Below are positions 1 to 8,247 of a stretch of DNA of 49,631 nt, piece after piece. The translations under genes and the position numbers were made by a program. Position 1 is the stretch's first letter, and each line of letters begins with the position of its first letter. The stretch is from CAUUCF01 sp963543695 (GTDB taxonomy: Bacteria > Pseudomonadota > Gammaproteobacteria > UBA9339): assembly GCA_963543695.1 (NCBI GenBank), contig CAUUCF010000008.1:1-49631 (forward strand), read 5' to 3'. Under the pieces are notes generated by a model. It saw nothing but the letters and a program-made list of their open reading frames with translations. It did not search any database and had not been told where the DNA came from.

Positions 1-212
1 GATAGTAACGGATCAAGACGTAATCGTAGCACAATTAACAACTAAAGTTTCGTTAAACATTGAGACTTGGGAAATAGTGAAACATGAAAAAATAAAATAC
101 TTATGGAAGTTTTTTGCGAGAAATCAGTTTAATGTTAATTTATTTCTTTTTTAACATATATTTTAAATTAATATACGTACATTATATATATAATTATATT
201 AATGAGGTAGTT
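1..212. other. Left-edge AT-rich segment, no assignable gene
   Basis: Two truncated frames enter from the left edge on the plus strand: one ends at the TAA at 43-45, the other stays open from base 2 to a TAA at 152-154. Neither translation is recognisable. The second becomes AT-driven (runs of Phe, Asn, Leu) towards its end, so only the first could plausibly be a gene end. The last 40 bases before 213 are very AT-rich and probably hold the promoter of the peptide gene that follows; I see no clear -35/-10 pair. Confidence 0.3.
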
Positions 213-368
213 ATGAAAATTTTAGACCCACAAAAACTTAGTTCTGTAAACGGAGGTGTTGGTTTTATAGCTTGTTGTGCTGGAATAGGAGCAGCTTTGA
301 CTGTAATGCATTTTTTGACACGTAGAAGGGTGCAATCTTCTTTTGATGATGCCATAAACACTAAATAA
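213..368 (+). CDS. Double-glycine-leader peptide 1 (putative bacteriocin/microcin-like precursor)
   Basis: A 51-residue peptide starting at the ATG at 213, which has a ribosome-binding site (GAGGT) 5-9 bases upstream. The frame extends upstream to 114 but that part is only AT-rich sequence. The N-terminus MKILDPQKLSSVNGG is a textbook bacteriocin-type double-glycine leader with hydrophobic residues at the usual spacing and GG at residues 14-15. Cleavage after GG would release about 36 residues: a hydrophobic segment with Cys-Cys and GxxxG-like spacing (residues 16-35), then a basic RRR and a polar tail. Known family behaviour is cleavage and export by an ABC transporter with a C39 peptidase domain; none is encoded in this window. 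Two more genes here share the leader (674-856 and 32600-33007). Toxin, signal or host-directed peptide are all possible; activity is not shown. Confidence 0.65.
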   Translation: MKILDPQKLSSVNGGVGFIACCAGIGAALTVMHFLTRRRVQSSFDDAINTK

Positions 369-372
369 TCAA

Positions 373-579
373 TTGCAATCTGATGTTCTTGATCACCAGG
401 TGTCGCATAGCACTTTTCTCGCGGTTAATGACGTTTATCGCGGGGTGATGGCTGCTAATGTAATGGTGACTCAACAGATGCTTGGCGTTTCCCAACAGGT
501 GGATAATCTTTCTAGACAGGTGGCGAACCTTGCTCAATCGATGAATAACACTAATTCACCTGGTTATAATCAGAATTAG
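373..579 (+). CDS. Short ORF of foreign base composition, possible gene remnant
   Basis: The frame opens just after 357 and reads 68 codons from a TTG at 373. There is no ribosome-binding site and no in-frame ATG before residue 26 (448). The protein is amphipathic and Gln/Val-rich, with a heptad-like region near the end (VDNLSRQVANLAQSM) and a polar Asn-rich tail. By direct count, GC over 421-540 is 59 of 120 bases (49%), far above the bases on its right. Codons such as CAG, GTG and CTT are frequent here but rare in neighbouring genes. I do not recognise the family. There is a faint resemblance in length and Gln/Ala pattern to RebB 'killing trait' peptides, too weak to use. Best read as a transferred gene or its 5'-truncated remnant lying between two leader-peptide genes. 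Confidence 0.35.
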   Translation: MQSDVLDHQVSHSTFLAVNDVYRGVMAANVMVTQQMLGVSQQVDNLSRQVANLAQSMNNTNSPGYNQN

Positions 580-673
580 AATCATCAGTTCAAGTTAATG
601 AATTTAATAATTTTTAAGACTTATGGTGGTTCTAATACAAAAAAATAGATAATGTTAATTATTAAGAAAATAT

Positions 674-856
674 ATGAAGATTTTAAATCAACAAGAGCTT
701 AGTGCTGTAAACAGAGGTATATATACAGAATATGATTGTATAGTATTTGCTATATCTATTGGAATAGGAATAGGGGTTACATTAGCTGTAGATGGGTTAA
801 TTAGATATTTCGAAGGGAATCAAGATTTATCTAAATCTGGTCGTGAAGAAATCTAA
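674..856 (+). CDS. Double-glycine-leader peptide 2 (variant GG site)
   Basis: A 60-residue peptide whose first 15 residues, MKILNQQELSAVNRG, are clearly paralogous to those of the gene at 213-368. The -2 glycine of the processing site is Arg here (NRG instead of NGG), which in known C39 substrates would be expected to weaken cleavage. After the leader comes one strongly hydrophobic segment rich in Ile and Gly (about residues 23-45, with alternating IGIGIG), then a polar charged tail. The ribosome-binding site is poor (AAGAAA). It may be a second component of a two-peptide bacteriocin, an immunity-like membrane peptide, or a decaying copy. A good terminator follows at 894-923. Confidence 0.55.
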   Translation: MKILNQQELSAVNRGIYTEYDCIVFAISIGIGIGVTLAVDGLIRYFEGNQDLSKSGREEI

Positions 857-893
857 TGATTGTTGTAGTACAATCAATTTGCAAGATAGCAAT

Positions 894-923
894 AAAAAAC
901 ATCCATTAAATGGGTGTTTTTTT
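894..923 (+). terminator. Rho-independent terminator after peptide 2
   Basis: The hairpin pairs 900-906 with 910-916 (one G-T pair) and the A-run at 894-899 with the T-run from 917. The loop is three bases and seven T follow the stem. It lies 37 bases after the stop codon of the gene at 674-856. The A-run makes it usable on the minus strand too, where it would be a backup terminator for topA. Confidence 0.7.
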
Positions 924-993
924 ATGAAGTAAATTAACTGACTAATTAAAATCCTAATTTAAAAAAATCTAATTTAACGGTAAAAATTTTTTG

Positions 994-1022
994 ATAAATA
1001 ATATCGTTTAAACGTTATTTAT
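994..1022. repeat. Nested AT-rich palindrome in the topA/peptide intergenic region
   Basis: ATAAATAA (994-1001) and TTATTTAT (1015-1022) are a perfect 8-base inverted repeat. The spacer contains the perfect 10-base palindrome CGTTTAAACG (1005-1014). It sits between two convergent transcription units. No T-run of terminator type follows on the plus strand, and I see no known site (not dif-like). The rest of 924-1149 is AT-rich and holds nothing else I can identify. Confidence 0.4.
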
Positions 1023-1149
1023 ATTATTTCTTTTTAAACAGCAAAGAGGAAAACTTTAGTAAACCTAATTTAAATAAAAACGTAGTCGAAGTTAATGTGA
1101 TCCTTCTTTTTAATCATCTCATGATCTAACAACAGTATCCTTAGAAAAT

Positions 1150-3381
1150 TTAGTTGTCTTTCCTTTCAAAGGAATGTTGGCAATGTTCGTTAGGACAAAT
1201 TTTAACGTCTGGATTATTTGGTTTCACGGTTAAAATCGGCCAATGACATTTAGGACAAGGTTCATTAATCGGAATATTCCATAAAGCGTATTTACAATTA
1301 GGATAATTAGCACAAGCATAAAAAATTTTCCCTTTACGAGAACGTTTTTTTATTAAATTTCGCTGTTGACAAACCGGACAAACAATCTTTGTGTCTTCAG
1401 GTTTATTCAAAGGCTCGATGTGTTTACATTGTGGATAATTACTACACCCAATAAAAAAACCAAAACGACCTTTCTTTTTAATCAGATTGCCACCACAAAC
1501 CGGACAAGTACCTACTATCGTTTCTGCGATACTTTCTGTATCACTAGTTTTTACTTCTGCAGAATTATCAACAGAAGCAATATAGTGACAATTAGGAAAA
1601 GTACTACAACTCAAAAATTTACCGTTTTTACCTAACTTAATTACTAAATTAGCGCCACATTCTGGACATTTTTCGTCTGTTTGTTCCGTAATAAGATCTT
1701 GTTTAGATACGGTTTGCCCAATTTCTTCTACTCGATGTTCAAAAGGTTGCCAAAATTGTTGCAATAATTGCAGCCATTCTAATTTACCTTCGGCAATGTC
1801 GTCTAAGCTCGTTTCTAAATGAGCAGTAAATTCGTAGTCAACGTATTGTTCGAAATATTTAGTCAAAAAGTAATTAACAATTTCTCCTATATCTTTAGGG
1901 TAAAAACGCTTATTTTCTAAAACCACGTAATTTCTACTTAATAACGTATCGATAATCGTTGCGTAAGTAGAAGGTCTTCCTATACCATATTCTTCTAAAG
2001 TTTTAATCAAAGAAGCTTCGCTGTAACGTGGTGGAGGTTCGGTAAAATGTTGCTTCCCTAAAATCTCTAACGTTTCTATCCATTCTCCTTCTTGTAACAC
2101 CGGCAAATTACTTTTCTCTTCTGCTCCTATTTCGTCTTTTCCATATAAAAGCAAAAACCCCGGAGACAATAAAGATGAGCCACTAGTTCTAAACAAATAA
2201 TCCTTTTGACAACGTAAATCTACCGTAGATACCGCAAAGATCGCAGGTAACATTTGAGAAGCAACGGCACGTTGCCAAATTAAACGATAAAGTTGTGCTT
2301 GTTCTTCAGTTAATTTTAATTGTTCCGGTTTTAAAGGTTTAGAAGGTCGAATTGCTTCATGCGCTTCTTGAGCATTTTTCGCTTTCGTTTGGTAAATATT
2401 AGGTTTTTTAGGTAAAGCTTCTGCACCAAAATCGGTATTAATCACCGTTCTTAACATTTGCACAGCCTCTGCAGATAACGCTACCGAATCGGTACGCATA
2501 TAAGTAATGTACCCATTTTCATAAAGTTTTTGCGCAATAGACATCGTTTTTTTCGCCGAAAAACCTAATTTTTTAGACGCTTCTTGCTGCAAAGTAGAAG
2601 TAATAAAAGGAGGAGCAGGATAACGTTTTTTTTCTTTACGTACGATCTTTTCTACTAGCATTCGACGTTCAATTATTTTAGCAATGCATTTCTCTACGGA
2701 CTCTTGCGTTGTAAAAGTAAAATTTTCGACCTTTTGATCAGCTATTTTAAATAATTTACTTTCAAACGGTATCCCTGTAACGTTATGTTTCGCTAAAATA
2801 CTCCAATATTCTTGCTTCTTGAATTGTTTAATTTCTTCTTCACGCTCGACAATCATTCTTAAAGCTGGACTTTGTACTCGCCCAGCTGATAAACCATACC
2901 GAATTTTCTTCCATAAAAGGGGAGACAAGCTAAAACCCACTAGAAAATCTAGTGCGCGACGCGCTTGTTGTGCGTTAATCAGTGGCATATATAATTCGCG
3001 CGGTTCTTTCAACGCATTAATGACGGCGTTTTTAGTAATTTCGTGAAAAGTAATTCGTTTAATCAATTTATTTTTTAACAATTTTTTTTCACGCAAAATT
3101 TCAACGATATGCCAAGCAATCGCTTCTCCTTCTCGATCAGGATCGGTTGCTAAATAAACCATCTCCGCTTTTTTAAAAGCTTTAATAATTGCTTGGAGAT
3201 GTTTCTCTGCTTTTTCTTGTACGACATAATGCATCGCAAAATTATTTAGTAGATCTACCGATCCTTTTTTAGGTAATAAATCTCGTACATGTCCAAAAGA
3301 CGCTAAAATTTGGTAATCATTACCTAAGTACTGTTTAATGGTTTTTACTTTTGATGGTGATTCTACAATAACTAAATTCAC
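1150..3381 (-). CDS. topA: DNA topoisomerase I (omega protein)
   Basis: Type IA topoisomerase that relaxes negative supercoils by passing a strand through a transient 5'-phosphotyrosine break. The start chosen is the GTG at 3381, preceded by AAAGGGGGA and giving the canonical MNLVIVESPSK N-terminus (743 residues); the upstream TTG at 3411 has no such support. The TOPRIM acidic motif ATDPDREGEA lies at residues 78-87, the active-site Tyr in ITYMRTDS is residue 294, and RQ-SPALR-type motifs precede it. The C-terminus has four Cys4-like zinc ribbons (two CPECG/CPVCG type, then CPVCQ and CPKC) against an E. coli length of 865, so the tail is shorter. It is the last gene of the minus-strand run, 80 bases downstream of lolA. 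Confidence 0.97.
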   Translation of the reverse strand: MNLVIVESPSKVKTIKQYLGNDYQILASFGHVRDLLPKKGSVDLLNNFAMHYVVQEKAEKHLQAIIKAFKKAEMVYLATDPDREGEAIAWHIVEILREKKLLKNKLIKRITFHEITKNAVINALKEPRELYMPLINAQQARRALDFLVGFSLSPLLWKKIRYGLSAGRVQSPALRMIVEREEEIKQFKKQEYWSILAKHNVTGIPFESKLFKIADQKVENFTFTTQESVEKCIAKIIERRMLVEKIVRKEKKRYPAPPFITSTLQQEASKKLGFSAKKTMSIAQKLYENGYITYMRTDSVALSAEAVQMLRTVINTDFGAEALPKKPNIYQTKAKNAQEAHEAIRPSKPLKPEQLKLTEEQAQLYRLIWQRAVASQMLPAIFAVSTVDLRCQKDYLFRTSGSSLLSPGFLLLYGKDEIGAEEKSNLPVLQEGEWIETLEILGKQHFTEPPPRYSEASLIKTLEEYGIGRPSTYATIIDTLLSRNYVVLENKRFYPKDIGEIVNYFLTKYFEQYVDYEFTAHLETSLDDIAEGKLEWLQLLQQFWQPFEHRVEEIGQTVSKQDLITEQTDEKCPECGANLVIKLGKNGKFLSCSTFPNCHYIASVDNSAEVKTSDTESIAETIVGTCPVCGGNLIKKKGRFGFFIGCSNYPQCKHIEPLNKPEDTKIVCPVCQQRNLIKKRSRKGKIFYACANYPNCKYALWNIPINEPCPKCHWPILTVKPNNPDVKICPNEHCQHSFERKDN

Positions 3382-3461
3382 AAATCCCCCTTTACGCTTT
3401 TGATAAAGCAATATTTAACATACTTTCAACCATTTTCAAGCGTTTTTTACAGAAATTAAAT

Positions 3462-4040
3462 TTATTCTGTCTCGTCAATGAGATCGGCATTTGCAGGTAT
3501 CTGCCAATTTAAAGGCTGATAAGTGTGAAAAAGACCAAAAACCATTTGCGTTTTTTGTTGAAACTGATCAATGAAATTTAATTGTTTTAGATTATTTTGC
3601 TCGAAAATTAATTGCATTCGCACGATATTAATCTGTTCTTTCGGCAACAACATAAAAATCCAAAAGTTACCTTGTCGTTTCTTTTGTACCGTAAAATGTT
3701 TTAAAATCCGTTCCGGAGAAATCAAAATTTGCGCAGGGATAAACTCTTGTAACACTAAAGATTGCCTAATTACTTGGTTAATTTCCGCGTCATAAATAAT
3801 CATCTGGTCCTTTTCGATTTTCAACAAATAATAAGGTTTCAAACGCTCTAAATAAAAAAGCGCGGGCCTTTTAAAACCGATTTTTCCTTGAAAAGTACCT
3901 TGTGGCGAACTTTGTTTAAATTCTACCGTCGCAGCAGACCAACGATTTAATAAATTTAATAAATCATGATCCCCGTAACTAACCGTAATTAACCAAAAAC
4001 ACCCTAACCACCAAAATTTACCTATTTTTTTGCGTTTCAT
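3462..4040 (-). CDS. lolA: Outer-membrane lipoprotein carrier LolA
   Basis: Periplasmic chaperone that takes lipoproteins released by LolCDE and hands them to LolB. The 192-residue protein begins MKRKKIGKFW with a hydrophobic signal segment to about residue 22. It then shows the family pattern: VEFKQSS, GTFQGKIGFKRPALFYLERLKPY, and IIYDAEINQVIRQ, corresponding to FxQ, GxFxxxRPxxFxW and YDxdLxQV of LolA. Several usual residues are replaced (Trp of the RPxxFxW box is Leu), so the copy is divergent. The start overlaps the 3' end of kdpC by 23 bases, suggesting translational coupling. It often lies beside ftsK or rarA in other gammaproteobacteria; here it is downstream of kdp. Confidence 0.85.
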   Translation of the reverse strand: MKRKKIGKFWWLGCFWLITVSYGDHDLLNLLNRWSAATVEFKQSSPQGTFQGKIGFKRPALFYLERLKPYYLLKIEKDQMIIYDAEINQVIRQSLVLQEFIPAQILISPERILKHFTVQKKRQGNFWIFMLLPKEQINIVRMQLIFEQNNLKQLNFIDQFQQKTQMVFGLFHTYQPLNWQIPANADLIDETE

Positions 4041-4581
4041 GTAAATGATCTAATAATAAATTTAATTTCAATACGTTTACTACGGTATTTCCCCATAAAC
4101 CAACAAAATTCTTATCCAAAGCTTGGTACAATAACGGGTAAATAGCTTCTACCGAAAGATGGCGTACTTTCGCAATATAATGTAACTGTAACACCGCATT
4201 TTCAAAAGAAATATGGGGATCTAAATCGCTACCAGAAGCTAAAACCATATCGCTAGGTAATGATTTTTTAGCCGAAAAACCGTATAAATTACGTACGCTC
4301 TTTACTTTACGTTGAATTTGATCCTTCAATACTGGATTACTAAAATACTGGTCATTTGAATAAGCTAACGTATATTCTGATAAAACGGGACGAGAATGAA
4401 AATATCGCTTTGACTGAAATTTTTGGCCCAATAAAAATGATCCTACTATTCGACCTTGATACGTGACTAAACTACCTATTGCTTGGTCCGGAAAACCATA
4501 ACTAATAAAAAAAACGGTACTAGGATATAAAAGCAACGTTAAAATTAACGCTAAACAATAATTTTTGATTACCTGCCACAT
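4018..4581 (-). CDS. kdpC: K+-transporting ATPase subunit KdpC
   Basis: Small single-pass subunit of the KdpFABC potassium pump, thought to aid ATP binding to KdpB and complex stability. The ATG at 4581 follows the kdpB stop as TAGCATG and gives 187 residues, close to E. coli (190); an ATG at 4611 inside kdpB is possible but adds only ten residues. One N-terminal membrane segment is seen at about residues 6-28. Family motifs present are GSLVTYQGRIVGS, RYFHSRP, ASGSDLDPHIS and NVLKLNLLLD. The usual Ser-Gly-Gly-Ser-Asn motif after the RP box is gone, replaced by YSNDQYFSNP. Overlaps lolA by 23 bases. Confidence 0.9.
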   Translation of the reverse strand: MWQVIKNYCLALILTLLLYPSTVFFISYGFPDQAIGSLVTYQGRIVGSFLLGQKFQSKRYFHSRPVLSEYTLAYSNDQYFSNPVLKDQIQRKVKSVRNLYGFSAKKSLPSDMVLASGSDLDPHISFENAVLQLHYIAKVRHLSVEAIYPLLYQALDKNFVGLWGNTVVNVLKLNLLLDHLHETQKNR

Positions 4582-4582
4582 G

Positions 4583-6610
4583 CTAAAACCACCCAAAACA
4601 ATAATGGTCAATCAATTTAATCCCGATAAATCCAAAAATAATCCCCCCTAGACCGAACAACAATAAATTTTTCCTCAATAAATATTTCACCGAACGATAA
4701 TTAAGTTTCCCACTGTAAAAAGCTAAAGGCATTAAAATCGGAATACTAACGGCACTAAAAATCAAAACGCTTAGTATTACGTAAGTGGGAGCCTGCAAAT
4801 GGACAAAATTTAACTTTTTAAAAAAAGGATATTGAGTAGCAAAAAGGCTAGGTAAAATAATTAAATATTTTAATAAATCGTTAAAAAGACTAAAAGTAAC
4901 AATGGCTCCTCTCGTTAAGCCAGTTTGTTTACCGATCGTAATAATGTCTAATAATTTAGCCGGGGAAGAATCCAAATCAATAAAATTCGCTGCTTCTCTC
5001 GCCGGTTGAGTTCCCATGTTCATAGCAACTCCCACGTTCGCTTGCGCTAAGGCTAACGCATCATTAACTCCGTCCCCGATCATCGCTACGACGTGGCCTT
5101 CATTTTGAAATTGTTTAATTTTTTTTAATTTTAACGCCGGAGTAGCATTAGCAATAAAATCATCGATACCTGCTTCTGCTGCAATAGCTGCCGCCGTTAA
5201 AGGATTATCCCCCGTCATCATGACCGATAAAATCCTCATTCGTTTTAAAATGGCTAGTCTTTTTCTAATTCCACTTTTTAAAACGTCTTTTAAACTAATT
5301 ACGCCGTAAACTTTTTGCGTATCGGCCACTAATATTGGCGTCCCCCCTTCTTTAGCAATTTTTCGAGCAATTTCTTTAGCTTCCTCTAACATTGGACTGG
5401 CAGCGACAAATTGTTCAATCGCTTGCATCGAACCTTTACGAATTTTTTGATCATTAATATCAATACCGCTAATGCCGGTTTCGGCACTAAATTCGATGAA
5501 AGCGGCCTGTTTAGGTAAGCTAATATCCCGCCCACGAATAGCTAACTGATTTTTTGCTAAAACGATAATACTTCTCCCTTCTGGAGTTTCATCTGCTAAA
5601 GAAGCTAACATTGCATATTTAATCAATTCTTTCTTTGAAACAAAAGAAACGGGGAAAAAATTAGTAGCTAACCGATTACCTAACGTAATTGTACCCGTTT
5701 TATCGATCAGAACTACATCGACATCTGCCGCTGCATCAATAGCCTTCCCATCGATCGTAATTACGTTTCTACGTAATAATCGTTCCATCGCTACGATCGA
5801 AACGACCGGTAATAACCCTCCAATCGTAGTAGGCAATAAACAGACAAATAACGCTATTAACGTTACGCCAGAAAAGTGATAATTTAAACTTTTACTAAAA
5901 ACAGCTAAATTCAGAATTACTGCTAAAAAAACCAAAGAAGAACTGATCAAAAAAACCTCTAGCATTTGTTCATTACTAGTTAAATTACGCTCTGTATTTT
6001 CAATGCTATAAATCATTCGATCAACAAAAGTATACCCCGCATCTACTTTAATTTTTACCTTAATTTCTCCGGTAATAACTCTCGTTCCCGCTAATACTTT
6101 TACTTTTTCGGAATCTGCTTCACGCACTACTGGAGCCGATTCACCGGTAATCACCGATTCATCTATTAAAGCTACCCCTTCTACGATATTTCCATCGGAA
6201 GGAATTACCATCCCGTCACTAACGATGACTAGGTCTCCCGTTTTTAAAAGTAAAGCCGCCGTTTCTTTAATTTCTCCGTCACGAGTCACCCGATAAGCAA
6301 TTAAATTATGCTGGTTTTGCTTTAACTGATCTGCTTGAATTTTACTTTTAATCTCGACTAAACTTTCAATGATAATGGATGATAAAGCAGTAATCCAAAT
6401 CCAAAGACTTAAATTAAAATTGAACCAAAATTCTAAACGGTCACTGCTATACTTAAAAGTTAAAATTGTAGTAATGACCGCACAAATTTCAACCGTAAAA
6501 ATAATAGGATTATGCCACAAACGAAAAGGATTTGTTTTTTTAAACGTTTGAAAAAGGACCCAAAAAAATACTTTGAAACTCCAAAAAGAGGTAATTTTTT
6601 CTGTCGTCAT
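4583..6610 (-). CDS. kdpB: K+-transporting P-type ATPase catalytic subunit KdpB
   Basis: Catalytic P-type ATPase of the high-affinity potassium pump. The 675 residues match the family length (E. coli 682). Motifs seen: TGES at 155-158 (actuator domain), LLPTTIGGL in TM4 (about 258-266), phosphorylation site DKTGT with Asp303, MTGDNPLTAAAIAAEAG, and the GDGVND hinge motif. The Asp and Lys pair of TM5 is kept (FNDLLKY). Oddities against the family: the Pro of NDAPAL is Leu (NDALAL), and the TM6/7 motif PDSAILSA reads PTYVILSV, losing the Asp. These point to a relaxed or altered pump, though all nucleotide-site residues I can check remain. It ends two bases before the kdpC ATG and begins two bases after the kdpA stop. 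Confidence 0.96.
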   Translation of the reverse strand: MTTEKITSFWSFKVFFWVLFQTFKKTNPFRLWHNPIIFTVEICAVITTILTFKYSSDRLEFWFNFNLSLWIWITALSSIIIESLVEIKSKIQADQLKQNQHNLIAYRVTRDGEIKETAALLLKTGDLVIVSDGMVIPSDGNIVEGVALIDESVITGESAPVVREADSEKVKVLAGTRVITGEIKVKIKVDAGYTFVDRMIYSIENTERNLTSNEQMLEVFLISSSLVFLAVILNLAVFSKSLNYHFSGVTLIALFVCLLPTTIGGLLPVVSIVAMERLLRRNVITIDGKAIDAAADVDVVLIDKTGTITLGNRLATNFFPVSFVSKKELIKYAMLASLADETPEGRSIIVLAKNQLAIRGRDISLPKQAAFIEFSAETGISGIDINDQKIRKGSMQAIEQFVAASPMLEEAKEIARKIAKEGGTPILVADTQKVYGVISLKDVLKSGIRKRLAILKRMRILSVMMTGDNPLTAAAIAAEAGIDDFIANATPALKLKKIKQFQNEGHVVAMIGDGVNDALALAQANVGVAMNMGTQPAREAANFIDLDSSPAKLLDIITIGKQTGLTRGAIVTFSLFNDLLKYLIILPSLFATQYPFFKKLNFVHLQAPTYVILSVLIFSAVSIPILMPLAFYSGKLNYRSVKYLLRKNLLLFGLGGIIFGFIGIKLIDHYCFGWF

Positions 6611-6612
6611 AA

Positions 6613-8247
6613 TTAAAAACCTGCTTTAAGTACTTCGAATATCGGTCCGCAGACTAAAGCTGGGAAATAAGCTAATCCTTCGATAATTAAAATAACCGAC
6701 ACAAAGAACATCAAAAAAGTTACGTTATTCCAATGGTAATCAACTACTTTAACTCCATAAGTTTTACGTTGAAAGGCTCCCGCAAAATATAAAGCAACAC
6801 CGATCGTCAAACTGTGTCCTAATAAACAACATATAGCACTAACCAGGTTCCAAACGGGACTAGACAAATCTAAATTACCTAAAAAAGAACCGTTATTCAA
6901 AACCAAAGAAAACCAACGATATAACGTGGTAGACAGCTGATGTGCCGAAAGATTACTAGTACTATGAAAAATTTCAAATGCTGAAACAACCAAAACTAAT
7001 ACTGAAGGGAAACATAAAGCGACCATTAACCATTTTAAATCACTAAGATCGATTTTTTTACCAAATAAATTTAAGGACCGTCCGCTCATTTGTCCTACTA
7101 AAAAAAGCGTAATTATCAAAAAAAATAATAAATTAATAAACCCTATCCCTGCTCCACCAAACGAAATAGTATTAAAAACTAAATTGGTCATTAAAAGTAA
7201 ACTTCCCCACGCAGAAAAATAATTAATTAAGCCATTAAACGCTCCTGAGGCACTAATCGTCGCATTATACATGCTAATTACTGTCGAAAACGTACCAAAA
7301 CGTACTTCTTTACCTAACAAATTTTCCCCGTTGATTAACCCGATTTGCTTCAAATCGTTAAACCCGTTTAACTCAAAATAAAAAAGCCCTAACCCTAAAC
7401 AGTAAAGTATTAACATTACCCCCAACAATAACCAAGCCAAACGTAAATTTTTCATCGTTAAACCAAAATAAAACGGTAAAGCTACCACCAAAATCAATTG
7501 ACTTAAACAATGTAAATAATCGGTAAACGCCGTAGGATTTTCAAAAGGATGAGCAGCTCCTGCCACAAACCATCCTCCTCCGTTACTACTAATGTACTTA
7601 GCCCCTATATGCGTAGCAATAGGTCCTTGAGGAATGGTTAACGATTCATTTTCTAGGGTATTAACTTGTAACCCAGCACGATAATTATTAGGAACGCCTT
7701 GCGATAAATTAATCGTAGCTAAAATTACCGCTAGTGGTAAAAACAAAAAAATTAAAGAACGCCGAAAATAAAACCAAAGGCTATTCATTCGGTAAGAATT
7801 CGTCAAACTATTAATTAAATAAACAGCCACGGCCAAACTAAACGAAGCCGAAATTAAAGCTTGAGCACTAAAGCCTAAACGAGTTAAATAACTAAACGAA
7901 GCATCCGCTGACGGATGAAACCAACCCGTATTCGATACAACCGCTGCGGCATTCAAAAATGCATGATCTAAATGAATTGTTCCACATTTTTCCGGATTCA
8001 ACGGTAAATAATTTTGTAGCAATTGTAACCCGATTAGAAAAACCATACTAACCACGATAAAAGTAATCCATTGCCCAAATAAAGCCCAATAGGTTAAAGG
8101 AACACTTTCCCCTTTCGTCATGCTGCCCAAATTAGGTAATTGCTGATTATCGTAAATTTTAAAAAAATAAGTCCCTAAAGCAAACGCTAAACCCGTTAAA
8201 ATAGCTACAAAAACTACGATTTGCAAACTCCAATCAAGAATTTGCAT
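6613..8247 (-). CDS. kdpA: K+-transporting ATPase channel subunit KdpA
   Basis: Ion-selective, channel-like subunit that binds K+ and passes it to KdpB; 544 residues against 557 in E. coli, with about ten hydrophobic segments. The four filter loops can be seen: VSNTGW (104-109), SNGGGW (221-226) followed by the conserved AHPFENPTAFTDY, ISASGAF (331-337) and NNGSFLGN (451-458). The start overlaps the end of prfA by 14 bases, so expression is probably tied to prfA. Neither the sensor pair kdpDE nor an obvious kdpF is nearby, so the usual K+-limitation control cannot act through adjacent genes. Why kdp is inserted between prfA and lolA is not clear. Confidence 0.95.
   Translation of the reverse strand: MQILDWSLQIVVFVAILTGLAFALGTYFFKIYDNQQLPNLGSMTKGESVPLTYWALFGQWITFIVVSMVFLIGLQLLQNYLPLNPEKCGTIHLDHAFLNAAAVVSNTGWFHPSADASFSYLTRLGFSAQALISASFSLAVAVYLINSLTNSYRMNSLWFYFRRSLIFLFLPLAVILATINLSQGVPNNYRAGLQVNTLENESLTIPQGPIATHIGAKYISSNGGGWFVAGAAHPFENPTAFTDYLHCLSQLILVVALPFYFGLTMKNLRLAWLLLGVMLILYCLGLGLFYFELNGFNDLKQIGLINGENLLGKEVRFGTFSTVISMYNATISASGAFNGLINYFSAWGSLLLMTNLVFNTISFGGAGIGFINLLFFLIITLFLVGQMSGRSLNLFGKKIDLSDLKWLMVALCFPSVLVLVVSAFEIFHSTSNLSAHQLSTTLYRWFSLVLNNGSFLGNLDLSSPVWNLVSAICCLLGHSLTIGVALYFAGAFQRKTYGVKVVDYHWNNVTFLMFFVSVILIIEGLAYFPALVCGPIFEVLKAGF

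Noticed and set aside
2..154. Open frame entering from the left edge
   Set aside because: No start in view, no recognisable product, and the 3' part is simple AT-rich translation.
373..579. Assignment of the high-GC ORF to the RebB/R-body family
   Set aside because: Only a vague match in length and Gln/Ala pattern; no other R-body genes in the window.
3382..3411. Upstream TTG extension of topA
   Set aside because: No ribosome-binding site and extra residues absent from the family; the GTG at 3381 has a strong site.
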